Shown piece after piece: positions 52,201-60,629 of a stretch of 64,000 nt of DNA. The stretch covers positions 1 through 64,000 of the forward strand of contig CAIVPR010000090.1 of assembly GCA_903907865.1 (NCBI GenBank). The letters run 5' to 3'. The notes under the pieces are model-generated. The model saw nothing but the letters and a program-made list of their open reading frames with translations. It did not search any database and was not told the DNA's origin. Every line of letters starts with the position of its first letter. Position 1 is the stretch's first letter. The position numbers were made by a program, and so were the translations under genes. The stretch is from an uncultured Acidobacteriia bacterium. Its GTDB lineage: Bacteria; Acidobacteriota; Terriglobia; Bryobacterales; Bryobacteraceae.

Positions 52201-52896
52201 ATGGCGCTCGTCCCGAGGAAGCCCCGTCCGCTCAATCGCGATAGCGGCTTCCGCGATGACCGCCTCTGCATCATTGCGTGCGACGACTGCTACGCCCCAA
52301 AGCAGTACTTTGAATTCTTTGCCATCCCCCGGATCCAAATCCACGTGGTTTCAACTCAGGATGGAACTTCGGTTGCGGAACATGTGCTCGACCGATTGCT
52401 CGACTTCAAGAAATCCGTCGATTCTGACGATGAGCTCTGGATGTTGCTCGACACGGACCACTGCATCCGGGATACGCACTTGGGTGGCTTCACGGAGGCG
52501 CTGCGCCGCGCTTCCAAGGCTGGCGTCAACGTCGCACTCAGTCGCCCCAGTTTTGAATTGTGGCTCCTGCTGCACTACCGGGACGAGTCCGCGGTCCTTG
52601 ACCTCCCCAACGCAACCAAGGTAGAAGAAGCCCTGCGAGATATCCTTGGCGGCTACAACAAGACCAAATTGAAACGCGAGCACTACCCCGGGACCCTTCT
52701 GGCAACCGCTATCGAGCGGGCAGAGCGCCTCGACTTGAGCGTGCCGGGCGGCGACATCCCATCCTCCAACACCACCCGCGTCTATCGCCTCTGGAAATCC
52801 ATCGTGTCGAAGGCGCTCCCCTCCCAACTTCCGGTCTACCTCCGCGCCATCCAAGCCGTTCAAAACGCGCTTGACTTGTCCCCCAACCAGGAGTAA
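52201..52896 (+). CDS. rloB: RloB-like TOPRIM-type protein
   Basis: A 231-residue protein of the RloB family: PLNRDSGFRDDRLCIIACDD at the N-terminus, LWMLLDTDHC with the DxD of a TOPRIM-like site (Asp84, Asp86), and the family hallmark SRPSFELWLLLHY at 114-126. The position of the usual CEG glutamate reads CDD, an acidic substitution. RloB partners are thought to be the nuclease-like effector controlled by the ATPase. AAGGA inside the end of rloA serves as ribosome site, so the two genes are one operon. Confidence 0.85.
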   Translation: MALVPRKPRPLNRDSGFRDDRLCIIACDDCYAPKQYFEFFAIPRIQIHVVSTQDGTSVAEHVLDRLLDFKKSVDSDDELWMLLDTDHCIRDTHLGGFTEALRRASKAGVNVALSRPSFELWLLLHYRDESAVLDLPNATKVEEALRDILGGYNKTKLKREHYPGTLLATAIERAERLDLSVPGGDIPSSNTTRVYRLWKSIVSKALPSQLPVYLRAIQAVQNALDLSPNQE

Positions 52897-52919
52897 ACTC
52901 CCGGTGAGCGCCAAGCCGC

Positions 52920-53672
52920 GTGAAGCCCGCCACCACCATCACCAAAGTCTGCCGCGTCCTCTCGGAATTCCGGGAACGTCCCGGCATGGGTGTATCCGAA
53001 CTCGCCCGCCGCCTCGACCTGCTTCCGAGCGACGTCCACCGGATTCTCCAATCCTTGGCCGCCCACGGCTTCGTCGAGCAGAACGAGCGCACCAAGATGT
53101 ATAGGCTCGGCGTCTCCGTGGTCCGGCTGGGTCTGAACGCCCTGCAGCGGAACGAGTTGCGCGACGCTGCCCGACCGCTCCTGCTCCGGCTCTCCGAACA
53201 GATGGACGCCAGTTCCCACATGGTTGTGTTCGACAGCCGCGAACTCGAAATCTTCCTCGCCGAGCAGATCGACCACCCCGCCGAACAGCTGTTCAAATCT
53301 CGCTACGGAGGGCTCACCAACGGCCATTCCTCGGCCCTGGGCAAGGCGATCTTGGCCAACATCGACCCCGCATTGACCGAACGCTTCCTCGCCCGGACCG
53401 GACTTCCGGTCCTGACGCCGCACACCATCCGCGACGGCGCCGCACTGCGCGGCGAGTTCGCCTTGGTCGCACGGCAGGGTTACGCTGTCGACCGGGAAGA
53501 GTCGGCCGGCGGTGCCTGCTGCATCGGAGCCCCGGTGCGCGACCGCACCGGGTCGGTGGTGGCTGCGGTGAGCGTTTCGATGGCGGCGTCGCGGTTCTAC
53601 CGCGCCGAGGAGTCGGAGCTTGCGCTCCCCGTGAAGGCTGCCGCCGAAGCCCTATCGGCTCTGACCCGGTGA
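52920..53672 (+). CDS. IclR family transcriptional regulator
   Basis: A 250-residue regulator. A winged helix-turn-helix spans about 8-62 (GVSELARRLDLLPSDVHRIL) and the IclR effector domain about 75-248, with GLTNGHSSALGKAILAN, GYAVDREESAGGACCIGAPV and a final VKAAAEAL helix. Ligands are usually small carboxylic or aromatic acids. The GTG start is supported by the N-terminal helix of the family. It lies 95 nt before a large TonB receptor in the same direction, which it may control. Confidence 0.9.
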   Translation: MKPATTITKVCRVLSEFRERPGMGVSELARRLDLLPSDVHRILQSLAAHGFVEQNERTKMYRLGVSVVRLGLNALQRNELRDAARPLLLRLSEQMDASSHMVVFDSRELEIFLAEQIDHPAEQLFKSRYGGLTNGHSSALGKAILANIDPALTERFLARTGLPVLTPHTIRDGAALRGEFALVARQGYAVDREESAGGACCIGAPVRDRTGSVVAAVSVSMAASRFYRAEESELALPVKAAAEALSALTR

Positions 53673-53680
53673 CAAATTGT

Positions 53681-53695
53681 TTCAAGTATTTTGAA
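53681..53695 (+). promoter_or_regulatory. Candidate IclR operator
   Basis: TTCAAGTATTTTGAA is a perfect 5-bp inverted repeat with a 5-nt centre, placed 9 nt after the IclR stop and 72 nt before the receptor start. An AT-rich palindrome in GC-rich DNA fits a regulator site; the link to this IclR protein is inferred. Confidence 0.4.
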
Positions 53696-53767
53696 TGCGG
53701 GGATTGACCCCGGCCGCGCGGTGTGACAACGTCTTTAGGCAGAACTTCTGTTGAAAGGGTCGCCACG

Positions 53768-56700
53768 ATGCAGCTCCGCATTTCTCCAACATTTGCCCGC
53801 CTCCTGTTCGCCTTTGCCGCCGCCCCCATGATTTGGGCGCAGACAAGCACCGGCAACGCCACCGTTGTAGGCAGTATTACCGATTCCACCGGCGCGCGGA
53901 TTCCGGGAGTCCACATCAAAGTCCTGAACGTGGGAACGGATTTCCTCGCGGAAACCGTGTCTTCCGGCGAAGGTGCCTACTTCGTCCCGAACCTGAGTCC
54001 GGGCACCTATCGGATTACGTTCGAAACGGCCGGATTCAAGGCTCTGGTGCGAGATGGCGTCCAGCTCCGGCTGGGCGAAACGCCGCGCATTGACGTACAA
54101 CTCGAAGTCGGCAACATGACCGACTCGGTGAAGGTGACCGGCGACGCGCCGCTCCTAGAGACCGAAACCTCCTCCTCGGGCCAAATCATGGAGGGCGATG
54201 CGGTCGTGAAGATCCCCGTGATGCAGAAGGGCCTCAAGCGCATGACGCTCTACATGCCCGGACTGAACGTGATCAACGGCCTGCACGGCGACGGGCAGCG
54301 GGAGCGCGCACTGGGAATCGTGCTGGACGGCGTCAGCGGCAAGGAGCCGGTCCGCGGAGCGGTCAACGATGACCAACGCATCATGACTGGCACCCTGGAC
54401 ATGATCCAGGAGTTCCGCATGTTCACTACGGGACTGCCCGCCGAATTCGGACACGGCAGCGGCGGTGTCCTGTCCGCTGTCTACAAGAGCGGCACCAACA
54501 GCCTCCACGGGTCCGCCGAGGACCGCTACCTGAACGGCGCGCTGGTGCACCGCCAGTATTTCGACCAACTCAAGCGCTGCGACGTCGGCCTGCCGTGCAA
54601 CCCTTGGACCTACCAGGAGATGTCGGCCACCATCGGCGGGCCGGTTCGCATCCCGAAAATCTATAACGGCAAGGACAAGACCTTCTGGTTCTTCGGCTAC
54701 CAACGCCACCAGGAGCAGGTCTCGGAAACCGCCATCACCAATGTGCCCTCGGCCGCCATGTATACGGGCGACTTCACTTTGGGCGGCAAAGGGTACCAGC
54801 TTTACGACCCCTCGACCACCCGCCAGGATTCGACCGGCAAGTGGATCCGCGACCCGTTCGCGGGCAACCAGATCCCGGTCAGCCGCTTCGACCCTGTGGC
54901 CGTGAAGATGCTCTCCAACAAGCCGTGGCCCCAGCCCAACCAGCCCGGAGTCGTGACACCCACGGGTCCGCAGCAGAACGAGGTCCTACCTACCCACGGC
55001 GAGTACTATTTCAACCGTTTCGACACCAAGGTGGACCACCAGTTCAACGTCAACAACCGCATCTTCGCCCGCGTTTCGCGCATGCGCAATCGCGCGCCGG
55101 GACGCTACTCGACCGACATCACCTGGGATATCTATGATCCGGTCATGGTCCAGCCCAACGACTTCACCAATGTCGTCGTTTCCGACACCCACACCTTCTC
55201 GCCGTCGCTGATCAACGAGTTCCGGATCGGCTACAACCGCCGCCACGAAACGAAAGACCCGGTGACCTACGGGCAGGGCTGGGCGACCAAGCTCGGGATT
55301 CCGAACGTGAGCGACGCAACCTTCCCGAAGATCGTAACCGGCTACAACGGCAATCCCGGCGGCAAGTTCGCCAACATCGCCGAGGATTTCACCATCCAGG
55401 AGAACCTGACCAAGGTGATGGGCCGCAGCACTTGGAAGGTTGGGTACGAGTTGGTCCGGACGCGGTACAACGCGCTGCTTGAGGCGCTGCCTTCCGGCAC
55501 CTACAACATGGGCGGGACCGAACTGCCGTTTACCCCCAACACGGGCAACACCTTCGCGAACTTCCTGCTGGGCAACGTGGCCAGCGCGCAGTTCACCCGC
55601 AACCAGGCGACCTGGCTGCCCCGGTGGACGGGCCACGCCATCTATGTCCAGAACGACTACCATCTGCGAAAGGACGTGACTCTGAACCTTGGCCTGCGCT
55701 GGTCCTACGAATCGCCGTTTTCCACCAAGTACGGGCAGCAGTCGCAGTTCGACCCCAACGCGACCGATCCCATCAGCGGTCTCAAGGGGGCCATCGTCCA
55801 CAAGGCGGGCGAGCTTTCAGCCAAGGATCTGAACAACTTCCAACCGCGCGTCGGCGTGGCGTGGAATTTCCGCCCGAACTGGGTATTCCGCTCGAGCTTC
55901 GGGGTGATGGCGGTGGATGTGACCACGAACGACATCAACCAGAACTTCGAGGAGTACCTTGCGACGGCCAACGTTCAGGCACCCACGGGCGACCCCCGCA
56001 CCGTGTTCAAGCTCTCCCAAGGTCCGCCGAACATCAGCTTCACCACCAATTCCGATGGCAGCGTCCCCTATGTCGGGACCAACTTCGCCAGCCGCAACGC
56101 CACGTGGTACGACCCGCACCTGCGCACGCCGTACGTGATGAAGTGGTCGGGCGGGTTCCAGTGGCAGTTTGCGCGGAGCTGGATGATGAACGCGGAATAC
56201 CAAGGCTCGGCCGGCGTGAAGCTGCAGAACACTTGGAACATCAACGTTCAGCCGATGAGTTTCTTCCCCCTGGGCGACACGGCGAAACTGGACACGATTC
56301 GCAACAACTTCCAGAACTACAAGCCCTACCCGCAGTTCGGCAACGTCAATCTGGTCAGCAACTTCGGGCATAACACCTACCACGCCGGAACCTTGCGCTT
56401 CGAGAAACGGCTGGGCGCGGGGATCTCGGGAACCTCGTTCTACACGTGGTCCAAGACGCTGGACAACGCCGACGACGACGGCACGGCGACAGGCATCTCC
56501 TACTACAACCGCAGTTTGGAGAAAGGCCGGGCCAGCTACGACGTCCACCATCGCTGGGTGTCGACGGTCAACTACGAATTGCCGTTCGGCAAAGGCCGGA
56601 AGTGGATGAACCGCGGCGGGCTGAAGGATGTGGTCCTCGGCGGCTGGGAATTGGTGTGGATCCAGACCTTCCAGAGCGGTCCGCCGATGACGGTGACCTA

Positions 56701-57148
56701 CGGCGGGAGCCCGTATGTCTACCTGCCAGGCTTCGGCAACCGGCCCAACCAGATCCTGCCGGACGGCCAGGTGAAGCTGGAACATGTCGATATCGGGCCG
56801 AACCGCTTCCCGTTCTCGGCGCAAACCCGCTACCTGAACATCAACGGGTTCGCCTACCCGCTGTCGTACACGTTGGGGACGCTGGGCCGGAACACCCTGG
56901 AGGCTCCAGGCATCATCTGGCCGCAGACGTCGGTGCAGAAGTTCTGGGTCGTGAAGGAGCGCTGGAAGTTCACCCTGCGCGGCGACGTCAACAACGTGAT
57001 CAAGTACCACAACTTCAACGCCCCGAATTCGGTGTACAACAAGACGGACCCGTCGAGCTTTGGCACCTTCAGCGGGACCCGCGGCAGCTTCTCCGACATC
57101 GGCACGGGCCGCTGGCACGCCATCATCGTCGGCCGCGTTGAGTGGTAG
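53768..57148 (+). CDS. Oar-like TonB-dependent receptor
   Basis: An 1126-residue outer-membrane receptor. Signal about 1-22; CarboxypepD_reg about 27-110 (VVGSITDSTGARIPGVHIKV); a plug about 120-250, with VLDGVSGKEPVRGAV and GHGSGGVLSAVYKSGTNSLH; then a large barrel ending HAIIVGRVEW with a terminal aromatic residue. Oar-like proteins in this phylum often import plant-derived oligosaccharides or peptides. ATG 53768 has GAAAGGG upstream and starts the signal peptide; 15 earlier residues are dropped. The upstream IclR gene suggests ligand-controlled expression. Confidence 0.9.
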   Translation: MQLRISPTFARLLFAFAAAPMIWAQTSTGNATVVGSITDSTGARIPGVHIKVLNVGTDFLAETVSSGEGAYFVPNLSPGTYRITFETAGFKALVRDGVQLRLGETPRIDVQLEVGNMTDSVKVTGDAPLLETETSSSGQIMEGDAVVKIPVMQKGLKRMTLYMPGLNVINGLHGDGQRERALGIVLDGVSGKEPVRGAVNDDQRIMTGTLDMIQEFRMFTTGLPAEFGHGSGGVLSAVYKSGTNSLHGSAEDRYLNGALVHRQYFDQLKRCDVGLPCNPWTYQEMSATIGGPVRIPKIYNGKDKTFWFFGYQRHQEQVSETAITNVPSAAMYTGDFTLGGKGYQLYDPSTTRQDSTGKWIRDPFAGNQIPVSRFDPVAVKMLSNKPWPQPNQPGVVTPTGPQQNEVLPTHGEYYFNRFDTKVDHQFNVNNRIFARVSRMRNRAPGRYSTDITWDIYDPVMVQPNDFTNVVVSDTHTFSPSLINEFRIGYNRRHETKDPVTYGQGWATKLGIPNVSDATFPKIVTGYNGNPGGKFANIAEDFTIQENLTKVMGRSTWKVGYELVRTRYNALLEALPSGTYNMGGTELPFTPNTGNTFANFLLGNVASAQFTRNQATWLPRWTGHAIYVQNDYHLRKDVTLNLGLRWSYESPFSTKYGQQSQFDPNATDPISGLKGAIVHKAGELSAKDLNNFQPRVGVAWNFRPNWVFRSSFGVMAVDVTTNDINQNFEEYLATANVQAPTGDPRTVFKLSQGPPNISFTTNSDGSVPYVGTNFASRNATWYDPHLRTPYVMKWSGGFQWQFARSWMMNAEYQGSAGVKLQNTWNINVQPMSFFPLGDTAKLDTIRNNFQNYKPYPQFGNVNLVSNFGHNTYHAGTLRFEKRLGAGISGTSFYTWSKTLDNADDDGTATGISYYNRSLEKGRASYDVHHRWVSTVNYELPFGKGRKWMNRGGLKDVVLGGWELVWIQTFQSGPPMTVTYGGSPYVYLPGFGNRPNQILPDGQVKLEHVDIGPNRFPFSAQTRYLNINGFAYPLSYTLGTLGRNTLEAPGIIWPQTSVQKFWVVKERWKFTLRGDVNNVIKYHNFNAPNSVYNKTDPSSFGTFSGTRGSFSDIGTGRWHAIIVGRVEW

Positions 57149-57156
57149 GCAACTGC

Positions 57157-57214
57157 GCTTCACTTGCGGTCGTGGCCCGGCACATTCCAGCCGAGCCGCG
57201 ACCGCGAAGGAGCG
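57157..57214 (+). repeat. Palindromic intergenic repeat, copy 2
   Basis: The left arm (about 57157-57180) and right arm (57191-57214) are imperfect inverted repeats around a 10-nt spacer. The right arm CCGAGCCGCGACCGCGA continues to GGAGCGT, as in copy 1 at 36537-36561, with one mismatch over 25 bases. It lies between the receptor stop and the SRPBCC gene. Confidence 0.75.
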
Positions 57215-57241
57215 TTTGTTCGGTCTTAGCGTCGAGGCCGC

Positions 57242-57247
57242 TAGACT
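57242..57247 (+). promoter_or_regulatory. -10 element for the SRPBCC operon
   Basis: TAGACT ends 7 nt before the GTG at 57255, with no ribosome site. Confidence 0.45.
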
Positions 57248-57254
57248 TGGACCA

Positions 57255-57695
57255 GTGCCGACATTTGTCAAAACCGTCCTCGTCAACGCTCCGGTGGACC
57301 GCGTCTTCGCCTTCCATGAGCGGGCCGACGCGTTCACGCTGCTGACTCCATCCTTTCCGCCCGTTCGTGTCGTCGGCAAGGTCGGAAAAGGGGTCCAGGC
57401 CGGCGTCCGGGTGGAAATCCGCGTCGGACCAATCCGCTGGCTCGCCCTGCACACCGCCTACGAAAAGAATCGCCTCTTCGTCGACGAGCAGGTTTCCGGC
57501 CCGTTCGCGAAATGGGTCCACCGGCACGAGTTCGAGGCTGTCGGCAACCAGACACGGCTCACCGACCGTGTCGAATTCGCACTCCCCGGCGGTCCCATCG
57601 TCAACGCACTGTTGGGCTGGGCCGCAAAATTGGCGCTAACCGACATGTTCCGGCATCTACATGAAGTGACATGCCGAATCTGCGAGGCGAAGTGA
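57255..57695 (+). CDS. SRPBCC family protein, operon lead gene
   Basis: A 146-residue START-like protein: VKTVLVNAPVDRVFAFHERA at the N-terminus, RLFVDEQVSGPFAKWVHRH in the middle and a long C-terminal helix (LTDMFRHLHEVTCRI). It is a paralogue of the gene at 1795. It should bind a hydrophobic ligand. The GTG start is chosen from the N-terminal strand of the fold and the TAGACT hexamer. Its stop overlaps the FAD enzyme start (GTGA). Confidence 0.8.
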   Translation: MPTFVKTVLVNAPVDRVFAFHERADAFTLLTPSFPPVRVVGKVGKGVQAGVRVEIRVGPIRWLALHTAYEKNRLFVDEQVSGPFAKWVHRHEFEAVGNQTRLTDRVEFALPGGPIVNALLGWAAKLALTDMFRHLHEVTCRICEAK

Positions 57696-58687
57696 GCGCA
57701 ATGCCATCCTGCTTGGTCATCGGGGCCGGGATGGCCGGATTGACCGCCGCACGACTGCTGCTTGGCGATGGCTGGCGCGTGGTGGTCTTGGACAAGGGCC
57801 GCGGAGTCGGGGGACGGCTCGCGACCCGCCGCATCGGCGAGGCCCGCTTCGACCATGGTGCCCAGTTCATCACGGTGCGTGACGCCCTATTTCAACAACA
57901 CGTGGACCGATGGCTCGCCAACGGCTGGATTGCGCCCTGGTTCGAGGATGGCGGACATATCCGCTACCGCTCCGAAGGTGGCATGAGCCAGTTGGCGAAG
58001 CACCTGGCGGTAGGACTCGACATCCGCACCGGCGTCAAAGTCGAATCCATCGGATACTCCAGCGGTGGCTGGCGCGCGTCGACCGATACCGGCGAGACCT
58101 TCCAAGCGGACGCCTTGGTCATGACAGCACCGCCGGAGCAGGCCCTCGCCATGCTTGCCGGATGTACGGGCCAACTGGACCCGGCTGTGCTCGAGCACCT
58201 TCAGGCTGTCGAATTCGATCCCTGTTTCGCCCTGATGGTGGTGGCGAAGGGCCCGGGCCTCGTCCCGGCGCCGGGCTATTTCCGCCCCGCTGCCGGTCCG
58301 ATCGAGTGGCTTGCCGACAACGTGCGCAAGGGTATTTCGGGCTCGGGCGGCTCGGCGCTTACGATTCACGCCCGGGGCGACTATTCGCGCCAACGCTTCG
58401 AAGTTGCCCCGGAGGAGGTGGCCAGGGAATTGCTCGAAGCAGCCCGCCCATGGATCGGCGGCACCGTCGACGCGTGGCAGCTTCACCGCTGGAAGTTTGC
58501 CAAGCCGGTATCTGGGCCATGTCTGGATTCCCTATATTCCGAAGTTCCCGCCCCCGTCGCATTCGCCGGCGACGGACTGGCGGGCGGCCGCGTGGAAGGC
58601 GCATTCCTGTCGGGAGTTGCGGCGGCGGCCAAGCTCTCGGAAAGCCCTGTCGCAATTGGCCGCGAACCGTCAACGACGGTAGAATAA
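57692..58687 (+). CDS. FAD/NAD(P)-dependent amine-oxidase-like oxidoreductase (renalase-like)
   Basis: A 331-residue flavoprotein. Dinucleotide fold CLVIGAGMAGLTAARLL near residue 7, then VVLDKGRGVGGRLATRR and FDHGAQFITV, typical of the renalase/amine-oxidase-like group. C-terminal FAD contact: PVAFAGDGLAGGRVEGAFLS. The substrate is unknown. GTG 57692 is coupled to the SRPBCC stop; an ATG at 57701 is equally good. The next gene begins 4 nt after its stop. Confidence 0.85.
   Translation: MSAMPSCLVIGAGMAGLTAARLLLGDGWRVVVLDKGRGVGGRLATRRIGEARFDHGAQFITVRDALFQQHVDRWLANGWIAPWFEDGGHIRYRSEGGMSQLAKHLAVGLDIRTGVKVESIGYSSGGWRASTDTGETFQADALVMTAPPEQALAMLAGCTGQLDPAVLEHLQAVEFDPCFALMVVAKGPGLVPAPGYFRPAAGPIEWLADNVRKGISGSGGSALTIHARGDYSRQRFEVAPEEVARELLEAARPWIGGTVDAWQLHRWKFAKPVSGPCLDSLYSEVPAPVAFAGDGLAGGRVEGAFLSGVAAAAKLSESPVAIGREPSTTVE
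58656..58685 (+). promoter_or_regulatory. Internal promoter for the sterol desaturase-like gene
   Basis: TTGGCC at 58656-58661 and TAGAAT at 58680-58685 are 18 nt apart. The hexamer ends 6 nt before the TTG start and overlaps the end of the FAD enzyme gene. Confidence 0.5.
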
Positions 58688-58691
58688 TTGC

Positions 58692-59522
58692 TTGCAACAA
58701 ATCGCGCACCTGAGTCCCCAGCTCCAAACCTTCGCCGCGGATGTGATCCGGCTGTGCGCTTGGCTCGTGATTCTGGCCGCGATCTTCATTCCTGCCGAGC
58801 GCTTCTGGCCACCGGACCCGCGCCCGGTTGGCCGGAAGTCTCTCGCCTCCGACCTCGTCTACTACTTCCTCAGCGGCTTCCTGCCAAAAATGTTGCTGGC
58901 GGTGCCGATCGCCACCGTCGCGGCCGTCATCCATCTCGTGATCCCCGGCGGCTTCTACGCGCGCGCCGCGCTGCTGCCCGTTTGGTTCAGGATCGCGGCT
59001 GGCATGGTTGTGGGCGAAATCGGCACCTACTGGGGACACCGCTGGTCGCACGAAATTCCCTTCCTGTGGCGGTTCCACTCCCTGCACCACAGCGCCGAGG
59101 AGGTGGACTGGCTGGTCAATACGCGCGCCCATCCGCTGGACATGTTCTTCACGCGCTTCTGCGGGCTGGTCCCGATGTACGTCCTCGGTTTGGCACAGCC
59201 CATGGGCAACCGACTCGACCTCGTCCCGGTGCTGGTAACGCTGGTCGGCACAATGTGGGGCTTCTTCATCCATGCCAACGTTTCTTGGCGCTTCGGCCCC
59301 TTGGAGTGGCTGGTCGCCACGCCCGCCTTCCACCATTGGCACCACACCAATGAGGCGCCGGAGACCCTCGACAAGAACTACGCAGCCCTGCTCCCTTGGG
59401 TGGACAAGCTTTTCGGCACCTTCCATCTCCCCGACCGCTTGCCGCGGAAATACGGGACCGATACGCCGGTTCCAGCCGGGGTCGTTGACCAGATCTTCGA
59501 GCCGATTCTGCCTCACAAATAA
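58692..59522 (+). CDS. Sterol desaturase/fatty acid hydroxylase family membrane protein
   Basis: A 276-residue protein with about four to five membrane helices. The three di-iron histidine clusters are present: HRWSH near 116, HSLHH near 130, and AFHHWHHTNE near 214. These oxidise sterols, carotenoids, alkyl chains or ether lipids with oxygen; the substrate is not visible. The start is TTG, 4 nt after the FAD enzyme stop. The context with SRPBCC and FAD genes suggests lipid modification. Confidence 0.9.
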   Translation: MQQIAHLSPQLQTFAADVIRLCAWLVILAAIFIPAERFWPPDPRPVGRKSLASDLVYYFLSGFLPKMLLAVPIATVAAVIHLVIPGGFYARAALLPVWFRIAAGMVVGEIGTYWGHRWSHEIPFLWRFHSLHHSAEEVDWLVNTRAHPLDMFFTRFCGLVPMYVLGLAQPMGNRLDLVPVLVTLVGTMWGFFIHANVSWRFGPLEWLVATPAFHHWHHTNEAPETLDKNYAALLPWVDKLFGTFHLPDRLPRKYGTDTPVPAGVVDQIFEPILPHK

Positions 59523-59586
59523 TTCTTGATTTGCGTGTCTGGTTTCTGTTGCCGCCTCCGCTAGACCAGTAGGAGGCAACATAAAG

Positions 59587-60543
59587 TTGTCGAAACTCAT
59601 CAAACCAGCAATCATCGCAGTGGCATTGCTCAGCGGGATTCACCCCGCAGTGGCCGCCACCTTCACCTACACGAACATCGTCGATTCCAGCGCGACCTAC
59701 ACGCAGCCCTACGGAATCAACAACTCCGGGACCATCGTCGGCCAGGTGTCGGGAGGTTCCATAACCGGCCAGCAGACCTTCCAGTATTCGAGCGGGAACT
59801 TTACAATCGTGACCCCGCCCGGCGCCGACACGTCTTACGGCGTGACATGGGGTGCCATCAGCAACAACGGAGAGATCGTCGGCAATTACGTCACCACGGG
59901 GACGGGACTCTCGAAGGGCTTCTCGGACATCGGCGGAACGTATTCCAGTTTTGCGGTCAGTGGCGCGGCGCTGACGGAGCCCACGGGCGTCAACAACAGC
60001 GGTGTCATCGTAGGCGACTACTACAAGAACAGTAGCTACAGTGGGTTCATTGACACCGCTGGTGCGATCACCACGATCTCGAAGCCAACGGGAGCCACCT
60101 TCCTGTGGGCGACCGGAATCAACGACGCGGGCACAGTGGTAGGTTACTACAGAGACTCCAGCAGCATCACGCATGGCTTCACGCTCTCTGGGAGTACGTT
60201 CACGTCTTTCGATCAACCGGGTGCGACCGGCACGGAAATCATCGGGATCAATAACTCAGGGAACATGTTGGTCAGCTCTTCGCTCGGCAACTTCTTCTAC
60301 GGCGGAGGCAGCTTCACGGCGATCTCGGTGCCCGGGTCCAGCGACACTTATATCCGCAGCCTCAACGACTCGAACCAGATCGTCGGATCCTACGACACGG
60401 CCTCGTGCGGCAGCTGCGGCAACATCGGCTTTCTTGCGACGATGAACGCCTCCGGCGCGCCCGAACCTGGCACCATCGAATTGCTGACCGGAGCCGCCTT
60501 GGCTGCCGGAGCGTTTGTGCGCCGCCGCACGCGTGTCGTCTGA
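59587..60543 (+). CDS. PEP-CTERM sorted protein with HAF-like repeats
   Basis: A 318-residue secreted protein: signal about 1-23 (HPAVAATF), then about six repeats around GINNSGTIVGQ, AISNNGEIVGNY and GVNNSGVIVGDY. The exosortase signal APEPGTIELL, hydrophobic helix and RRRTRVV end the protein. Two cysteines lie in ASCGSCG. The TTG start follows AGGAGG at 59571-59576. It is related to the protein at 20545, but its repeats are shorter and less DLGTLGG-like. A hairpin follows the stop. Confidence 0.88.
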   Translation: MSKLIKPAIIAVALLSGIHPAVAATFTYTNIVDSSATYTQPYGINNSGTIVGQVSGGSITGQQTFQYSSGNFTIVTPPGADTSYGVTWGAISNNGEIVGNYVTTGTGLSKGFSDIGGTYSSFAVSGAALTEPTGVNNSGVIVGDYYKNSSYSGFIDTAGAITTISKPTGATFLWATGINDAGTVVGYYRDSSSITHGFTLSGSTFTSFDQPGATGTEIIGINNSGNMLVSSSLGNFFYGGGSFTAISVPGSSDTYIRSLNDSNQIVGSYDTASCGSCGNIGFLATMNASGAPEPGTIELLTGAALAAGAFVRRRTRVV

Positions 60544-60555
60544 TTCCGTTTCCGG

Positions 60556-60575
60556 GGGCTGTCTTTGGGCAGCCC
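60556..60575 (+). terminator. Terminator-like hairpin after the PEP-CTERM gene
   Basis: GGGCTG pairs with CAGCCC over an 8-nt loop, followed by TCAATTT, 13 nt after the stop. It is a modest intrinsic terminator. Confidence 0.5.
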
Positions 60576-60629
60576 TCAATTTCCCGAACCCCGCGGACTT
60601 CCGAAAACGTCTACCATGGGAGTTTGCCC

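Noticed and set aside
55817-57454. 545-codon minus-strand open frame opposite the second TonB receptor
   Set aside because: It is antisense to a well-supported receptor and SRPBCC gene, with no recognisable motif.
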